Numbered from the stretch's first letter, positions 11,076 to 22,141 are shown. The stretch: DNA of 45,879 nt from Chara braunii (GCA_003427395.1 BFEA01000162.1:1752929-1798807); one strand, 5' to 3'. Numbers and translations: made by a program. Notes: generated by a model not told the origin, from the letters alone.

Positions 11076-11468
11076 TTTTTTTTTTTTAAAGGGCGATGGC
11101 CTTGAGGTATTATCATTGGACTAACCAGCCCAGGTAAATTCAATATTGTGTCTAATCTAACATCGGGTGGCCTTTTCAACCCAGGGTGGCCCTGATTGCC
11201 TTCAGGGAACCCACAATGGGGGACACCGGCCAGGGGACAGCCGGTAGCAGAGGGACCGAGCATCATCTGAGTGGCCAGTCGCTGTGCCTCCCCGATTACC
11301 CCTCCCCCTATGAACATCAGCAGACATTGTCAATTGGGGGGACCAACGGGCTATCTCTAGGTGGCGTGCGCCAAGCATGCCCAGGAAGGTACATCAGGCC
11401 AATGGGGATTGAACCCAAGACCTCCTGAATGCCACTTGCGTGCCTTACCAACTGAGCTAGGCTGCTAG
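11068..11468 (-). mobile_element. tRNA-derived SINE with A20 tail
   Basis: On the minus strand the head has TAGCTCAGTTGG (11459-11448), a perfect A box. GGTTCAATCC (11415-11406), matching the B box, lies about 31 nt downstream. These internal Pol III promoter boxes are arranged as in a tRNA, but the acceptor and T stems do not close, so it is tRNA-derived. The body continues about 330 nt and ends GCCCTTTAAA followed by a 20-nt A tail (11087-11068). The retroposon in ORF2 (29500-29725) has a similar 3' end (GGGCCCTTTAAA), suggesting a shared 3' tail. No clear target-site duplication was seen. Confidence 0.75.
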
Positions 11469-11469
11469 A

Positions 11470-11985
11470 TCACGTCCAGAGCTTGGTATCTCTTTTCCCC
11501 TTTGTTTTTTGTTTTTTTGTTTTTTTTTGAAGCATTATCTCCCCTTTGTTTTTGTTTTTTTTGTTTTTTTTTGAAGCAGTATCTCGGCTGTTTGTGCTTC
11601 TGCTCCTGGTGAGAGACGGGGAGCATTCAATGCTTGCCGACCCTTTCATTTCGAGGGCTTCACTGTGATGTAGCTCTTTCCAGAATGTATCTGGCTGCAC
11701 TTTGGTGCAGCAGAGGATGTATCTGAGGGCAATCACGTTCAGAGCATGGTATCTCTTTTGCCTTTTTTTTTTCTTTTTTTCTTTTGGGAAGCAGTATCTC
11801 TGCTATCTCAGCTGTTTGTGCTTCTGCTCCCCATGAGAGACTGGGAGCATTCAATGAGTGCCAACCATTATAATTCCCGGGCTTCAATGTGACGTAGCAC
11901 TTTCCAGAATATATCTGGCTGCACTTCGTTGCAGCAGAGGATGTATCTGAGGGCAACATTCAGAGCTTGGTACCACTTTTCCCTT
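11470..11985 (-). repeat. Nested/tandem SINE-like copies of family R2
   Basis: Two nearly complete units (about 11573-11760 and 11787-11983, coordinates on plus) plus a remnant near 11471-11540. In minus orientation each begins near AAGCTCTGAACGTGATTGCC, passes CCAGATACATTCTGGAAAG and ends GAGATACTGCTTC, followed by A-rich sequence with scattered C or G. The next copy begins immediately after that A-rich end. Insertion of one copy into another's tail would explain the order. Confidence 0.65.
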
Positions 11986-12030
11986 TGTTTTTTTTTTGTT
12001 TTTTTTCCTTTTTTTTTGTTTTTTTTTTTT

Positions 12031-12095
12031 AATTTGGACCATTTCTTGATTTATGTGTGTCATCCTTGCGCAGGGCCCATGCAAATCTTCTCTGT
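12031..12095 (-). ncRNA. U6 snRNA 3'-part retrocopy (pseudogene)
   Basis: On the minus strand this matches the 3' two-thirds of U6 from memory: CAGAGAAGATTTGCATGG, then CCCTGCGCAAGGATGACAC, then AAATCAAGAAATGGTCC. It ends in AAATT and runs into an A-rich tract (12030-11985). The first part of U6 is replaced by unrelated sequence starting GTTAGTATCTCTTAATTCG. It is therefore a truncated or chimeric retrocopy, not a functional gene. Confidence 0.75.
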
Positions 12096-12447
12096 TCTGG
12101 GGCTAGGTCCCACTTGCACGAATTAAGAGATACTAACCGTAGATAGCAAAGATCAACGGCCCAAATCTCCTAATTTGCGCAAGTGGGACCTTGCCCCTGG
12201 TTTGTGTGGCTTTTTGGGCCTTGTGGTAAATTTTATTTCTTTTGAGGGGTAGACCTTCAGTCAGGGGAGCGGTCTTGCTTTGGCCATTTTCTACCTTTGG
12301 ACATATTGGTCCATCACCTGAACCTAGGCTGGGTAATGGTCCCAGCCCCTTTTCCGGGTTGTTTGTGGAGGGATTCCCGGCCTCCTTTTGTGACTTTGCT
12401 TATTAAAGTGATCTTTTGTGTATAAAAAAAAAAAAAAAAAAAAAAAA
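12096..12447 (+). other. Unrecognised sequence with inverted repeat and A-tail
   Basis: GGTCCCACTTGCACGAATTA (12106-12125) is roughly complementary to TAATTTGCGCAAGTGGGACC (about 12171-12190), so the two can form a stem. The plus strand then ends TTATTAAAGTGATC and a run of about 25 A (12423-12447), which suggests a retroposed transcript. No coding capacity is recognisable. Confidence 0.35.
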
Positions 12448-12497
12448 ACCTTCTCTGTTTTTTTTTTTTTTTTATTTATTTTTTATAAACAAAACCA

Positions 12498-14150
12498 CTC
12501 CATCTATTGGTGGGGAGCTGCACCTGCTGGAAAGCGGGTCCAGCGTCCCTTTCAAAAATTATATAAGTTCCATCAAGAATCATAAATTGAGAGTAGAACC
12601 TGCCTCTTCAGCCTTTCTAGGCTTCCAGATAAATGGAGTCAACTTAGCAATTCTACCCACTTGATGAAGATAATAAAGATAAAATATAATGCTGGAATTT
12701 CGAGCAAAATTTTTTCATAGCTTCCCCTATACCCAAAGTAACAAAAAGAATAAATCATTAAAAACTCAACCCCTTGAACTAATTAAAAAGAGCCCAGATT
12801 CATGATATATCTAGCCCAAACCATCTGAGATCTACCATCACATTGTCCGGAAGAGGAAAGAAGTCATAGAACGAATCAGGCGATCTCAAAAAGGCTCCTG
12901 GTTGAAGATCGAACCAGTTGTGGAAGAAGATATCATAGTCTCTCTTGAAACCTTCATCTCCATCCCCCCCTGGCCACTTCACTTCTCCCAGCTTCCCTTC
13001 TGATCGTTCCCCCAGCCAATTTGTTTGAAATTTCCGGAGTGCCTTCTTAACATCCTGTTTTTGAGTCATAATTTGAATTGCAATTTTAGTTGTAGACCAT
13101 TGGGCTCTAATTTCTGTCTGCAGAAATTGGATAATTATTTCATTGATTTCTTGACCATCTATTTTGACTTCCTCCCAGGAAAGAACACATCTCCTATACC
13201 ATATTGCCCATAGAATCGCCTTTCTTCCTAAATTGAAAAGATTACTTTGAAATTCTGACAGATCTATCAAGATTGAATTCCAATGACCCAGAAGCAATGC
13301 TCTCCAATCCCAGGGCCATTCCAATCCTGTATGTTTGATCCATATGTAATCCCATCTTCTCCATAGTAGCACAACTTTAGGGCATTGTAGAAAGATATGT
13401 TCAATGGTTTCCCTAATCTTCCTCTCAGGAAAGGCCGAGGCACAAGCCGGACACCAAGGTAAGGCCAACCCCTTTTGTTCAAGAGACGAATGATCAATGA
13501 GCCAGTCATAAGTTGGTAAACACCTGTGTACAAGTTGCCATTGTAATGAAGCAAACTTTGCTGGTCTTTCCTTCAGGTTCTTGAATCATTTAATTGGGGA
13601 AAGCAGATCTGAATGAATATTTAGTTGTTTATACCATCTGTCCTTAACTATAGCAGCAACATCAATTCTTGGACGAAGTAGGCGATATGAGGCTTTGACT
13701 GTCAGAGAAAGCAGACGTAGAGGTTTGCATCTTTTATTAGTTTTCCAGGACCATTCTATTGGGTCTCTTGGAAGTTCAGGAATTGGTACTTGAGAGAAGT
13801 AAGCCCTCCATCTGTTACTGCTTGAGCAATGAATTACCGTAATCCTGTATATCGCTGAATTGGGAAAAAAAAATACTGCATTTTGATTTGTCTGGGGGAT
13901 TGAGTGGTCCTTGCTAATTTTGCACACATTAAGCAGGACACCATTGTGAACCATGTCCAAAATTTGCCCAACCACAGTAGACCCATCTGGTTGAATGCCA
14001 CCCACCCAATCTGCCTTCCTGAACATCGGACCCTTTTTAAGTTCCAGCTCCCATGCTAAGGGAATGGAGGCTAACATCTTGTCCAGATTATCTGTCAGAT
14101 TTTTAATGTGGGTCTCTGTATCGTTACTATCGTTCCAATTTCAACGGATG
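12498..14150 (-). mobile_element. LINE C, 3' fragment ending in the conserved tail
   Basis: Minus frames 14077-13586, 13554-13267 and 13468-12800 carry the C-terminal part of a LINE: a CLPTYDW-like segment broken by a frameshift near 13450, then WCPACASAF and IEHIFLQCP, then RRWDYIW and WPWDWR. The last frame ends at 12800. It belongs with LINEs A and E. The 3'UTR runs to GGGACGCTGGACCCG at 12550 and the tail to 12498, followed by A-rich sequence (T-run on plus, about 12455-12488). The 5' truncation point is near 14150, where an R2 repeat begins. RT and endonuclease are absent. Confidence 0.8.
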
Positions 14151-14159
14151 TCCCGAAGG

Positions 14160-14400
14160 ACCCTTTTTTACTTTCCAGAATGTATCTGGCTGCACTTTGC
14201 TGCAGCAGTGGATGTATCCGAGGGCAATGACGTTCAGAGCTTGGTACCTCTTTTCCCTTTGTTTTTTTTTGTTTTTTTTGTTTTCCTTTTGAAGACTTTT
14301 GGCTGTTTGTGCTTCTGCTCCCCGCGAGAGGCGGGAAGCATTCAACGAGATCTTTCAAGACGGATCTGGCTGCACTTTTGCCCAGGCCATTTCCATGTAC
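14160..14400 (-). repeat. R2-family SINE-like remnants
   Basis: CCAGAATGTATCTGGCTGCA and GAGGGCAATGACGTTCAGAGC at 14172-14242 match the 11.5-12.0 kb units. After a T-rich tract a second partial unit (GGCTGTTTGTGCTTCTGCTC, about 14302) follows, then degenerates. Confidence 0.6.
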
Positions 14401-14798
14401 ACGAGTGCAAACGAGAAAACTATCGCCTCTTTACACTCCAGCTGCTGGCAGCAGGTCCAGAATAAGGGCGGTACCTGTGCCAAGCATCAAATGTCCCATC
14501 TTGGTTCCCGCCACCTGCAGGCTCGGCAAAAATCGGCGCGCAGGGCATATTCAGGCTTGGCTTCAATAGCTGGGCCAAGTAGTGGTGGTTAAAAAAAAAA
14601 AACTGGTGGTTAAAAAAAAAAAAAAAAAAAAAAGTCTGTCCTTTGGGCTGCCCAGCCATTCCTCCATAAAGCCTCTGATTTTTGCTCCCTCACTGAATAT
14701 TTTTTTATTTCTTTTCAATTTTAAATAGCCCTTGCGATATCCCTCTATCCCGGCGGTGGTAAGAGAACCGTCAGAATTGAGGGCTAATCTGTCGGGCT
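14401..14798. other. Non-coding stretch with two A-runs
   Basis: No gene was seen. A direct repeat GGTGGTTAAAAAAAAAA occurs at about 14584 and 14605, each with a homopolymer. 14700-14720 is A/T-rich and may be the poly(A) side of the LINE D tail. Confidence 0.5.
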
Positions 14799-15353
14799 GC
14801 TCCATCTATTGGTGGGGAGCGGCACCTGTTGGAAACCGGGTCCATCGTCCCATTGATACATCAGGTAGCACAGAGATTAGTGTTTGTTGATTCCTGGGGC
14901 TGTGGTTATTATTGACTAATCCCGGGGCTCCAACCCTTCCCTTTTTAGAAGCACCCATTATCTATTACCCCAGCCACATTTCACCTTCCCTTTTCAGAAG
15001 CACCCATTATCTATTACCCCAGCCCTATTTCAGCAGCCCCCCTGTATTGCTGTGTATATCCATTTAGCCTCTATTACCCTGGTGAAACAACCTACACCCC
15101 CCCCTTGGGACCACATCCTATCCTTCTGAATCAACCTAGTACCCTGTTACCCTGTTTCCTCCAAACCAGTGCAGTTCAGGGAGGTGTGTGTAGTTGTTAC
15201 CGACCTGCCATTTGCTGCTGCACGGGTGGCCAATGCCTTGACTCTATTGTCCCATGGAGCTGCCAGCATTCCCCATCACCTTTTGGAGCGTATTCAGCAG
15301 CCCCCCATTATTCATTATTACCACAACTATTCCATCATAAATCTTTAAACCCC

Positions 15354-17377
15354 TTAAACCTTATACCCTCTCAGAACCCATGTAGAAGCCATGTCGAACC
15401 CGTGCTTGCCACCATTATTGATCCTTGAAGCCTGCAGCAACAGGGCCCTCTCCCGGTGTTGGTGTCTTCGCTGTCGTTGGTGCCTGCCACTGCCATTCAG
15501 TCCCCGATTATCCAGCAGTCGGGAGAGCAGGGGCAGGAGTTGGGGTGAGCAGGGATGGGGAGTGGGGCGACTGTGAAGGGGGAGGAGGAGAGTGTACTGG
15601 GTGCATCGGGCTTGTCGGAGGGAGCGAGGGAAGGGGGGGTGGCTGGGCGGCCGAGTCAAAACTTGGGAGGAGGATGAAGTTGGGTTGGAGGTATGGGACC
15701 TGGAAGTCGCTAAAGGGCTTTCTCCTCCATGGTTTCCATGTAATATCCAGAGCGGTGCAAGTTCCGAAAACTGTTTGTTAGGGTCCTGCCAAATCTGCAT
15801 ATAGGAGTCTCGAATGACCTCTTTGATGGGAGGGTCTTTCTCCTCAAAGAATTCACGCTTCATGCTTTTCCATGCTTCTTGGGTTTTGGTCCTGATTTGC
15901 TCTTNGACCGTTTTTTGCGCCTGCAGCAGGCCAAATTGATGGTCCTTTCTTTCAAATGAGCATCTGGCTCTCCAAGCCAACATAAGGATATGTGGCCTTG
16001 TGTATGAAAAGAGGTTGGTCGCCAACTGGGACCAATGTGCCATTAAGTGGCGGTTCTCTCGCAGAAGCAGGAGGCCTAGGTCCTAGGGGATGTGATATCC
16101 AGTGAGGGAGTGAAAGGCCACATCCCACCATTGCCAATTTGCCATAGTTGGGTGACCATCGGGCACGCCAGTAAGCAGTGCTCGAGGGTTGCTCTGGCCG
16201 GCGTGTGGGTACTTCCACAATATGTGCAGATGAGGGACAATTTCCCTTGTTGTTCCAGGTTAGTCCTAGACACGAGCCAATCCGGGGTGGGGAGGCAGCG
16301 ATGCAAGATCTGCCACTGCAGAGACCTACGGTTTGTGGGCATGATCTTTGCATATCTCGACCAGTCACAAGATTATGACAATTTAAGCTCCAACGGCGAG
16401 TCTCGAGCCCATCTGTTCGCTACCGTTTGGCTGATCGGCTGGCTCTGACGTGATGTTTTGTATACCTCTTTCTTTGTGTAGTTCCATATGTGCATCGGTT
16501 TAGAGCCTGACCATTCCCATTCTGCTAAGTCAAAGGGAAGCTTGGCCACGGGGGTGGTGGTTTCATATGCATAGTAGCCATTTTTTTGATCCCCCACCAC
16601 TCTCACCTGCACCAATCCCCTCTATCCACATATGTGTCCAGATTGTCATTGTGTGAATCTAGCCCAGGCAGATGGGGTTCATAAGCTTCCAGTTTACAGG
16701 TCCCATGATTGTTCTCCTTGACCTTGAATATGATTAGATGGACAGGTGAGTCTGAATATCTGACCACCCAGTCATCACGTCGGACTGTCGGTCCCTCCCG
16801 CAGGGTGAGCCGCCAGGCGATTGGGAGAGCCTCTTTTAGCAGGCCTGCCTTTTCTTCCACATTTTTTAACATGTTTAAGTTTATGTTGCAACTGGCCAAG
16901 GGTTGCCTACTCCCCTCTCACTGGATCCCACAGGTCACCAACCGTGAAAACACCCTTCTTGGCCCAAGTGAGCCAAAGGAATTCGTTGTCAGAACGAAGG
17001 GTTGGCCTGATTCTTGTAAAATATGTGGGTTGCCAAAAAGGGGTTGCCTCCAGATATCGTGCCACTTGTTCGGGGGATGTTTGTCGTCTCCAAAGTCTGA
17101 TTGCATAAGGCCAGAGCGGGTCTTCCGTTATATCCATCTTTGTGGCGTGTGTCGGGCCAGCTGGGTGTGCAGGGTGTGCTTGTTTTGGGGACGAGGGGAT
17201 GGTCCAGTGGTTGTTTGTCATCCATTGGAACGGGTGAATCTTTCCAAATATATCATTTTGTGGGGCAAGGTTGGCGATTTGCAAGCAGGCAAACGACTTT
17301 CGGGGGATGTCATTTCCAATAAGGAGTCGGATGAGGACTTTGAAAATAAGTGTCTCTGTCTCATTTTCAGAATCCAA
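15354..17377 (-). pseudogene. LINE D connection and C-terminal domain
   Basis: Frame 17377-16907 carries RLLIGNDIP and WRQPLFG-like residues. Frames 16899-16603 and 16615-16373 follow. Frame 16342-16076 holds SLQWQILHRCLPTPDW, then CTYCGST and ATLEHCLLACP, a zf-RVT-like cysteine/histidine module. Frame 16043-15354 ends with a serine/proline-rich tail. It contains the N at 15905, so one residue there is undetermined. Confidence 0.75.
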
Positions 17378-17559
17378 TATTCCCAGACCTCTTTTGGATC
17401 TGGGTTGTGTGAGGAAGTCTCACTTCACTCTGTTGACGCAACCCTGAGCCTTAGTGTTGTTTTTCCACGCGTACGTTGTGAGGGCTTTCTTTAATCTAAC
17501 GTGTTGGTGTTTGCTCAATGGCCATACTGCCAATTTATACTAGATGGCCTCCAAGACCG

Positions 17560-18770
17560 CACTATTGATTACTAAGGCGCATCCCAACAGTGATGTGTGC
17601 AGACCCTCCCAGTTGGCCAGCCGGTCCAAGGCCATGTTGACCAGCATGTCCCCATGGTCTGGAGGAAGACCCACGATAACTAGTCTCAGTCCGAGTATCC
17701 TTATGGCCTCTTCTTTGCGGGTCCATGCTACACTCGACTCAGGTGGGGGTGGTTGTCCTTGAGGATGGAGCCACCAACCCTCAGTCTTTCAACCCAGTTA
17801 ACTTTCATGTCGGTCGCATGCAAGAAGAGGTGAATAACTTGGGTGAGAGCTTGAACGTTGTCCGAGTCTGCTCGTATTAGTACAATGAGATCGTCCGCAA
17901 CGAGTGATGTCACTGGTATGAGGTGGTGCGGTATGTCTGGGAGAGACACTTTGCTGATACGCGGATGCGCTCTAATCGTCGATGGAAGGGCCTCCATGAC
18001 CATCACAAATAACAATGGTGCGATGGGATCTCCCTGTTGCACAGATCTTTAAAGGCGAATCGGTGGTGAGAGATGGTCATTTAACATTATGTTGGTCGAC
18101 GTGGATCTTTGCAACAAGTGCACCCATCGACAAAAGACCGGAACAAAATTCATTTTAAGCAAGCACATGTCAAGGAAGTCCCAATCAAAATGGTCATATG
18201 CCTTTGCAAAGTTTATGAAGAGGATCGCAACTTGGACTCTCCGTTGGCGAGCATATTTGATGGTCTCATCGACCAACAAAATATTATCCTGGATGCTCCG
18301 ATTGGGCATGAATCTTGTCTGGTCCAGGTGAATCAACATATTCATGAAAGACAACAGTCTGTTAGTGAGAACCTTAGCCAAAAGTTTGTAGGGAACCTGA
18401 AGAAGAGTGATGGGTCTATAGTTTTTGATATTCTCTTCGTCCCCTTTCTTGTAGAGGAGGGTAATAACCCCCTGACCAATCATTCCTCCAAAGGATCCTG
18501 CCTTTTGAATGGCTTGTATGTAATCCATGAGATCATCCTTGAGGAGGTCCTAAAACCCCACCCAGAACTCTTTCGGGAAATAGTCCATCCCAGACGTTTT
18601 CTCATCCTCCATATCCTGTAGGGCAACCCAGATGTTCTGTGAGGTTATGGGCTCGTCCAAGATGGCCCTTTGTTGCACTGTTATAGAGGATCGAATTGCC
18701 TGTAGTAGCATATCTCTTGCTTGATGGACCTCATCTGGATGTTTAGTGGGTGTCTCAGATGTGAATCACA
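17560..18770 (-). pseudogene. LINE D reverse transcriptase domain
   Basis: The minus strand reads DMEDEKTSGMD with FPKEFW near 18620-18560. Frame 18528-18049 then gives NYRPITLLQVPYK, IQDNILLVDE and LFINFAKAYDHFDWDF (motif A). Frame 18042-17728 gives QQGDPIAPLLFV (motif B) and VADDLIVLI (motif C, Asp pair kept). A stop separates these frames near 18045, and further breaks follow. Residues after 17728 match the LINE B thumb side (ALVINSAVL-like). The catalytic residues survive but the reading frame does not. Confidence 0.8.
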
Positions 18771-18779
18771 AGCGGTTAT

Positions 18780-19205
18780 CGGGTAGCTGAAATTCAGGAA
18801 TGAAAATTCTGAAGTGAGAGTTTTGGGCATCCTGAAAATCCTGAATTGTCCTGAAGTGGTGAAAGGTCCGAAGACCCTGAAAACCACCTGTTTAGGCAGG
18901 CTGCATCCCGAAGTGGTAAAGGGTGTCCTGAAATGGTCAAGTGAGAGTTTTGGGCAGCCTGAAAATCCTGAATGGTCCTGAACTGGTGAAAGGTCCGAAG
19001 ACCATGAAAACCACCCTTCACCACTTGAGGATGCAGCCTGCTTAAACAGGTGGTTTTCAGGGTCTTCGGAGCTTTCACCACTTCAGCACCATTCAGGATT
19101 TTCAGACCTGAATGGTCCTGAAGTGGTGAAAGGTCCGAAGACCCTGAAAACCACCTGTTTAGGCAGGCTGCATCCTGAAGTGGTGAAGGATGTCCTAAAG
19201 TGGTG
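18780..19205. repeat. Foldback element inserted in LINE D
   Basis: A left arm (about 19016-19097) is the near-perfect reverse complement of the right arm (about 19107-19189), with about 9 nt between, giving a stem of roughly 80 bp. Arm landmarks are CCTGAAGTGGTGAAAGGTCC, GAAGACCCTGAAAACCACC and GGCAGGCTGCATCC. The same units occur as direct copies at about 18855-18925 and 18965-19018. The block separates the LINE linker end (19205 upward) from the RT start (18770 downward), so it inserted there or expanded in place. Confidence 0.75.
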
Positions 19206-19349
19206 ATGAAAAATACGACTGTTGTTAACCTTCTCTCATATGAATAGGTTGTTATATATTTAGCCACGTAGTCCACAATTGAATATGCATTAGTTGCAGG
19301 CAAGGCATTGTTGTCCAGAGGGTGATTAAGCCTGGGAACAATAGCTGCG

Positions 19350-20355
19350 AGGACACAACGCAAAAGCAAAAGCTATCTGGCCATATGCGTCGTACTCTGC
19401 ACCTGCTAAAAATAGAGTGTCGGCAAGCGTTGCAATCTGACTTCCGCCTTTCGTTAAACTCAGGTCGTTGGCTGTTGAGTATGACCAACAACAAGGTATA
19501 TGGATTTGCTTAAAACTGCAGCATGAGGGTGAAGAGTTTTACCTGGTCAGCGTGTACGCCCCAAATGACCTCGCATCTAGGGTGGACCTTTGGCTCACCC
19601 TCCACGAACACCTGCCAGACGATGCTCTTATTACACTTGCAGGTGACTTCAACACCACGCTCGACCGTGCAATGGATCGAAGATCCACATCTACACGCCA
19701 TAACTTATCATCCTCATCACCACTTGCTCCCAGTCCGGATATTCTTGTGCTGAGATAATTTATGGCAGACAGACAACTTGAAGATGCATATAGAGTGTTG
19801 CACCCCGCTCAAAAAGCCTACACCTGCCTATCATCGAGGAAAGAGCAGAGTTTGGCCAACTCACGAATAAACCTTACACTTGTATCAAAAGAAATGATGG
19901 GCCTTGTTACAGCAACGGAAGTAACAACAATCAGCCCATATAAGTCTTTTGACCATAGGATGATAACACTGAGACTGCCATTTCATAATCATATTCAGCG
20001 AGGGCCGGGGTTTTACAAGTCTCTTTGCTTCCGCTCCCCAGATGAAAAAACCTGGTTAATGGCTTTTAAAAATACTGGCAATCCCAGAAACCCATCTTGG
20101 GAAAAACAGTCAAATGGTTTAATGAGAGAGTGACGCAATTATGGGAAAGAGCGAAAAAATTCTCCATCTAACATGTGAAAGACCGCAAGGCCTGCCTTGA
20201 AAGTCTCATGCAAGACTTAGAAGAATGGGATGAAGAGCTTATGAAGGATCCGTTGCGCCACCCATCCTATGATAAAATGCAAGAGGCCCGAGATCACCTC
20301 TAATCGTATATCGAGCAGCAGGCGCAAGCATGAAGGGTGCACACCCAAATTAAAA
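19350..20355 (+). pseudogene. Inverted block of LINE D: endonuclease body and linker
   Basis: The plus strand near 19370 reads AIWPYASYSAPA, matching VWPYTSYAAPA in LINE B. Then come GIWICLKLQ, LVSVYAPND (about 19545-19570) and LAGDFNTT (about 19636-19660), with RRSTS after. Frame 19762-20133 continues with NLTLVSKEM, SFDHRM and QRGPGFYK. Frames to about 20345 then match the LINE B linker (LEEWDEELM). About 55 residues expected between NVNGL and the start of this block are missing. Orientation is opposite to both flanks. Confidence 0.8.
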
Positions 20356-20361
20356 ATATAA

Positions 20362-20494
20362 GTCCGTTAACATTTAAGGAGCGTATATCGATATCCGCCT
20401 GAGCCAGTTTTATTGCCCATTGAGGTTTTCTCCCGATCGGAGGGAAAACGGCGGGAGGCGGGGGGCATCTGGGAGGCGAGGGGGGGGGAGTCAT
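20362..20494 (-). pseudogene. LINE D endonuclease N-terminus
   Basis: Minus-strand residues PPPSPPRCPPPP precede QADIDIRSLNVNGL, equivalent to the LINE B start ADLDIKSININGL. The homology stops abruptly at the Gly-Leu. The following residues read through into the reverse of the inverted block. Confidence 0.75.
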
Positions 20495-20499
20495 CGGGC

Positions 20500-22135
20500 G
20501 TGGCGGTTGCTGTTGTGTGAGCGAGTAGGGTGTGGGGTAGTGATTGTTAAGTTGAATGTCAGTTGTTATTGTGTGAGAGAGTGGGAGGTTGGGAGGTGAG
20601 TGTCCGTCGGGTTGTCAAGTGCCTGTAGGTTGGGCGGATGCGGGGAGCGGGCATTGAGTGGGTTTGTGTTATGATACATCCTTTCAGGAGGGCAGGGGAC
20701 TGTAGGTAGGCCTCACGTAGGCAGTTCACACCAGTGATCATGGGGTTCTGTGTATGGCCGTATGAGTCCGTTTGATCGCGAAGACTGTGTGTAATTATTG
20801 CCGAAGTGCCTCAACCGCTTCAGTCCACGACTTTAATCGGGAGGACAAATGGCGGGTCATCCCATTGATTGTGTTTATCCAGCACATTGTCCTCCATGAA
20901 GATTTGCATGAACCGTAGTACTTTGGTCAAAGTCCAAACAAAGTTAGTTCTGAATCGGTCGGCAGGCAAGTCCATGAGATCCCGATGGGTGAACCACTTA
21001 TGTATTGTTGTTGTTGTCTGAGCTGTGGTTTTCAGGTTGATGAGCACGATGACTGGGATAACCCCTCCGGAAATGTCTCCACACGTGGTTAACCAGGGGT
21101 GTTATTTTCGACGAATTTTGCACCGAATTGCACTGAAACTGTCATACTGTGCTGATTTTTTGCTTTTTTTAAGTTTTTTTGAATTTTTTCTTGTTTTTTT
21201 TTTTTGTGATATAAATTTATTTTTTGATGTTTGCACTATGGTCTCATATCGTTTGTTTTTAAAATTTTTGATGAAATTCGTACCGCAATTGTCAATGAAA
21301 ACGGCGAATATTTGGGCCCCCATTAACCGTCTCTCCGGAAATGACAACGAGTGTGGCAACACAACTCCTTGTAACCCTTCCAATTGTGTCTCCCGGTGCC
21401 AGTATTTAAGGTGCTTCAGGATGACGACAGTGGAGGGGTTGCCCCTCCATCCCTCTAATGTGAGGCCATCTAGATCCAGGGGATGTTGAGGGGGTTGATC
21501 TGAGGGGGGTCTGAGTCCCAGCACCCATTGTCCTCCTTCCCTCTGTCGTGCTATCGGGAACAAAATAGCCCCTGGTGGCACTTGCATTGGAGTGTCATCA
21601 TCATTTTGCAATCTCACCCGATCTCTCAGTTTCCCCCAAGGGGGATCGTCAAATGCCTCTTTATCTGAGCTACATTGCGAGTCATCGTCATCATCATGCA
21701 GTATCTCAATTTTGCGAGGGCGGCAGAGCGGGCCTGACTGTGTGTTGCCGGTGGTGGCTACGTGTGTCGCCTGCTGATCATGTTGTTGTGGTTCCGTCTC
21801 CCATGTGATGATTTGTGTCTTGTTTTTGTTCCAGTTGCATGGATGTGGCAACAGTGGGGCCGTGTAAGGTGGCGGAGAGTTCCCGGACCAGCAGCTTAGG
21901 CCATGCTGAGACTCAGACCCCCGTCAGTTCCTGGTCTGTTTGGGTTTTGTTTGTTAGGATGCTGGTCAAATCTGTTTTTTGCATAATGTTGTATTTTATC
22001 CAAGAATTCGTTGACCACCAAGACAATTGCTGCACCTACGTCCATCCGGTTAATAGACAATATATTATTGTATTTTTCGACAGTGGCCAGAACCCGGGGA
22101 GTGAACATCAAAACTTCCCTATATCCTTGTCTCAC
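20500..22135 (-). pseudogene. Unrecognised acidic/ORF1-like coding block
   Basis: Minus frames 22135-21896, 21851-21102 and 21047-20820 seem to belong to one broken coding sequence. The middle frame has an acidic run (HDDDDDSQ) and a WRGNPSTVVIL segment. Its homology-like composition stops at about 21290, where an A/T-rich stretch (about 21110-21290) intervenes. The last frame contains THRDLMDLPADRF. I recognise no domain. Because it sits directly upstream (minus) of the LINE D endonuclease start, ORF1 of LINE D is one possibility. A captured host-gene fragment is another. Confidence 0.35.
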
Positions 22136-22141
22136 AGAATA

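Larger units (their letters stand above)
14799..20494 (-). mobile_element. LINE D, long but scrambled APE-type LINE
   Basis: In minus orientation: proline-rich lead and endonuclease start (20494-20362), a large inverted block with most of the endonuclease and linker (19350-20355, plus), the linker end (19340-19205), a foldback insertion (about 18780-19205), RT (18770-17560), connection region (17377-16603), C-terminal cysteine/histidine domain (16615-15354) and 3'UTR. The conserved LINE tail lies at 14851-14799. Domain sequences group with LINEs B and F. The copy is dead but preserves nearly every module. Confidence 0.75.

Noticed and set aside
16709-17494. 261-residue plus-strand frame
   Set aside because: It is antisense to the LINE D connection region, which has recognisable domains on the minus strand.
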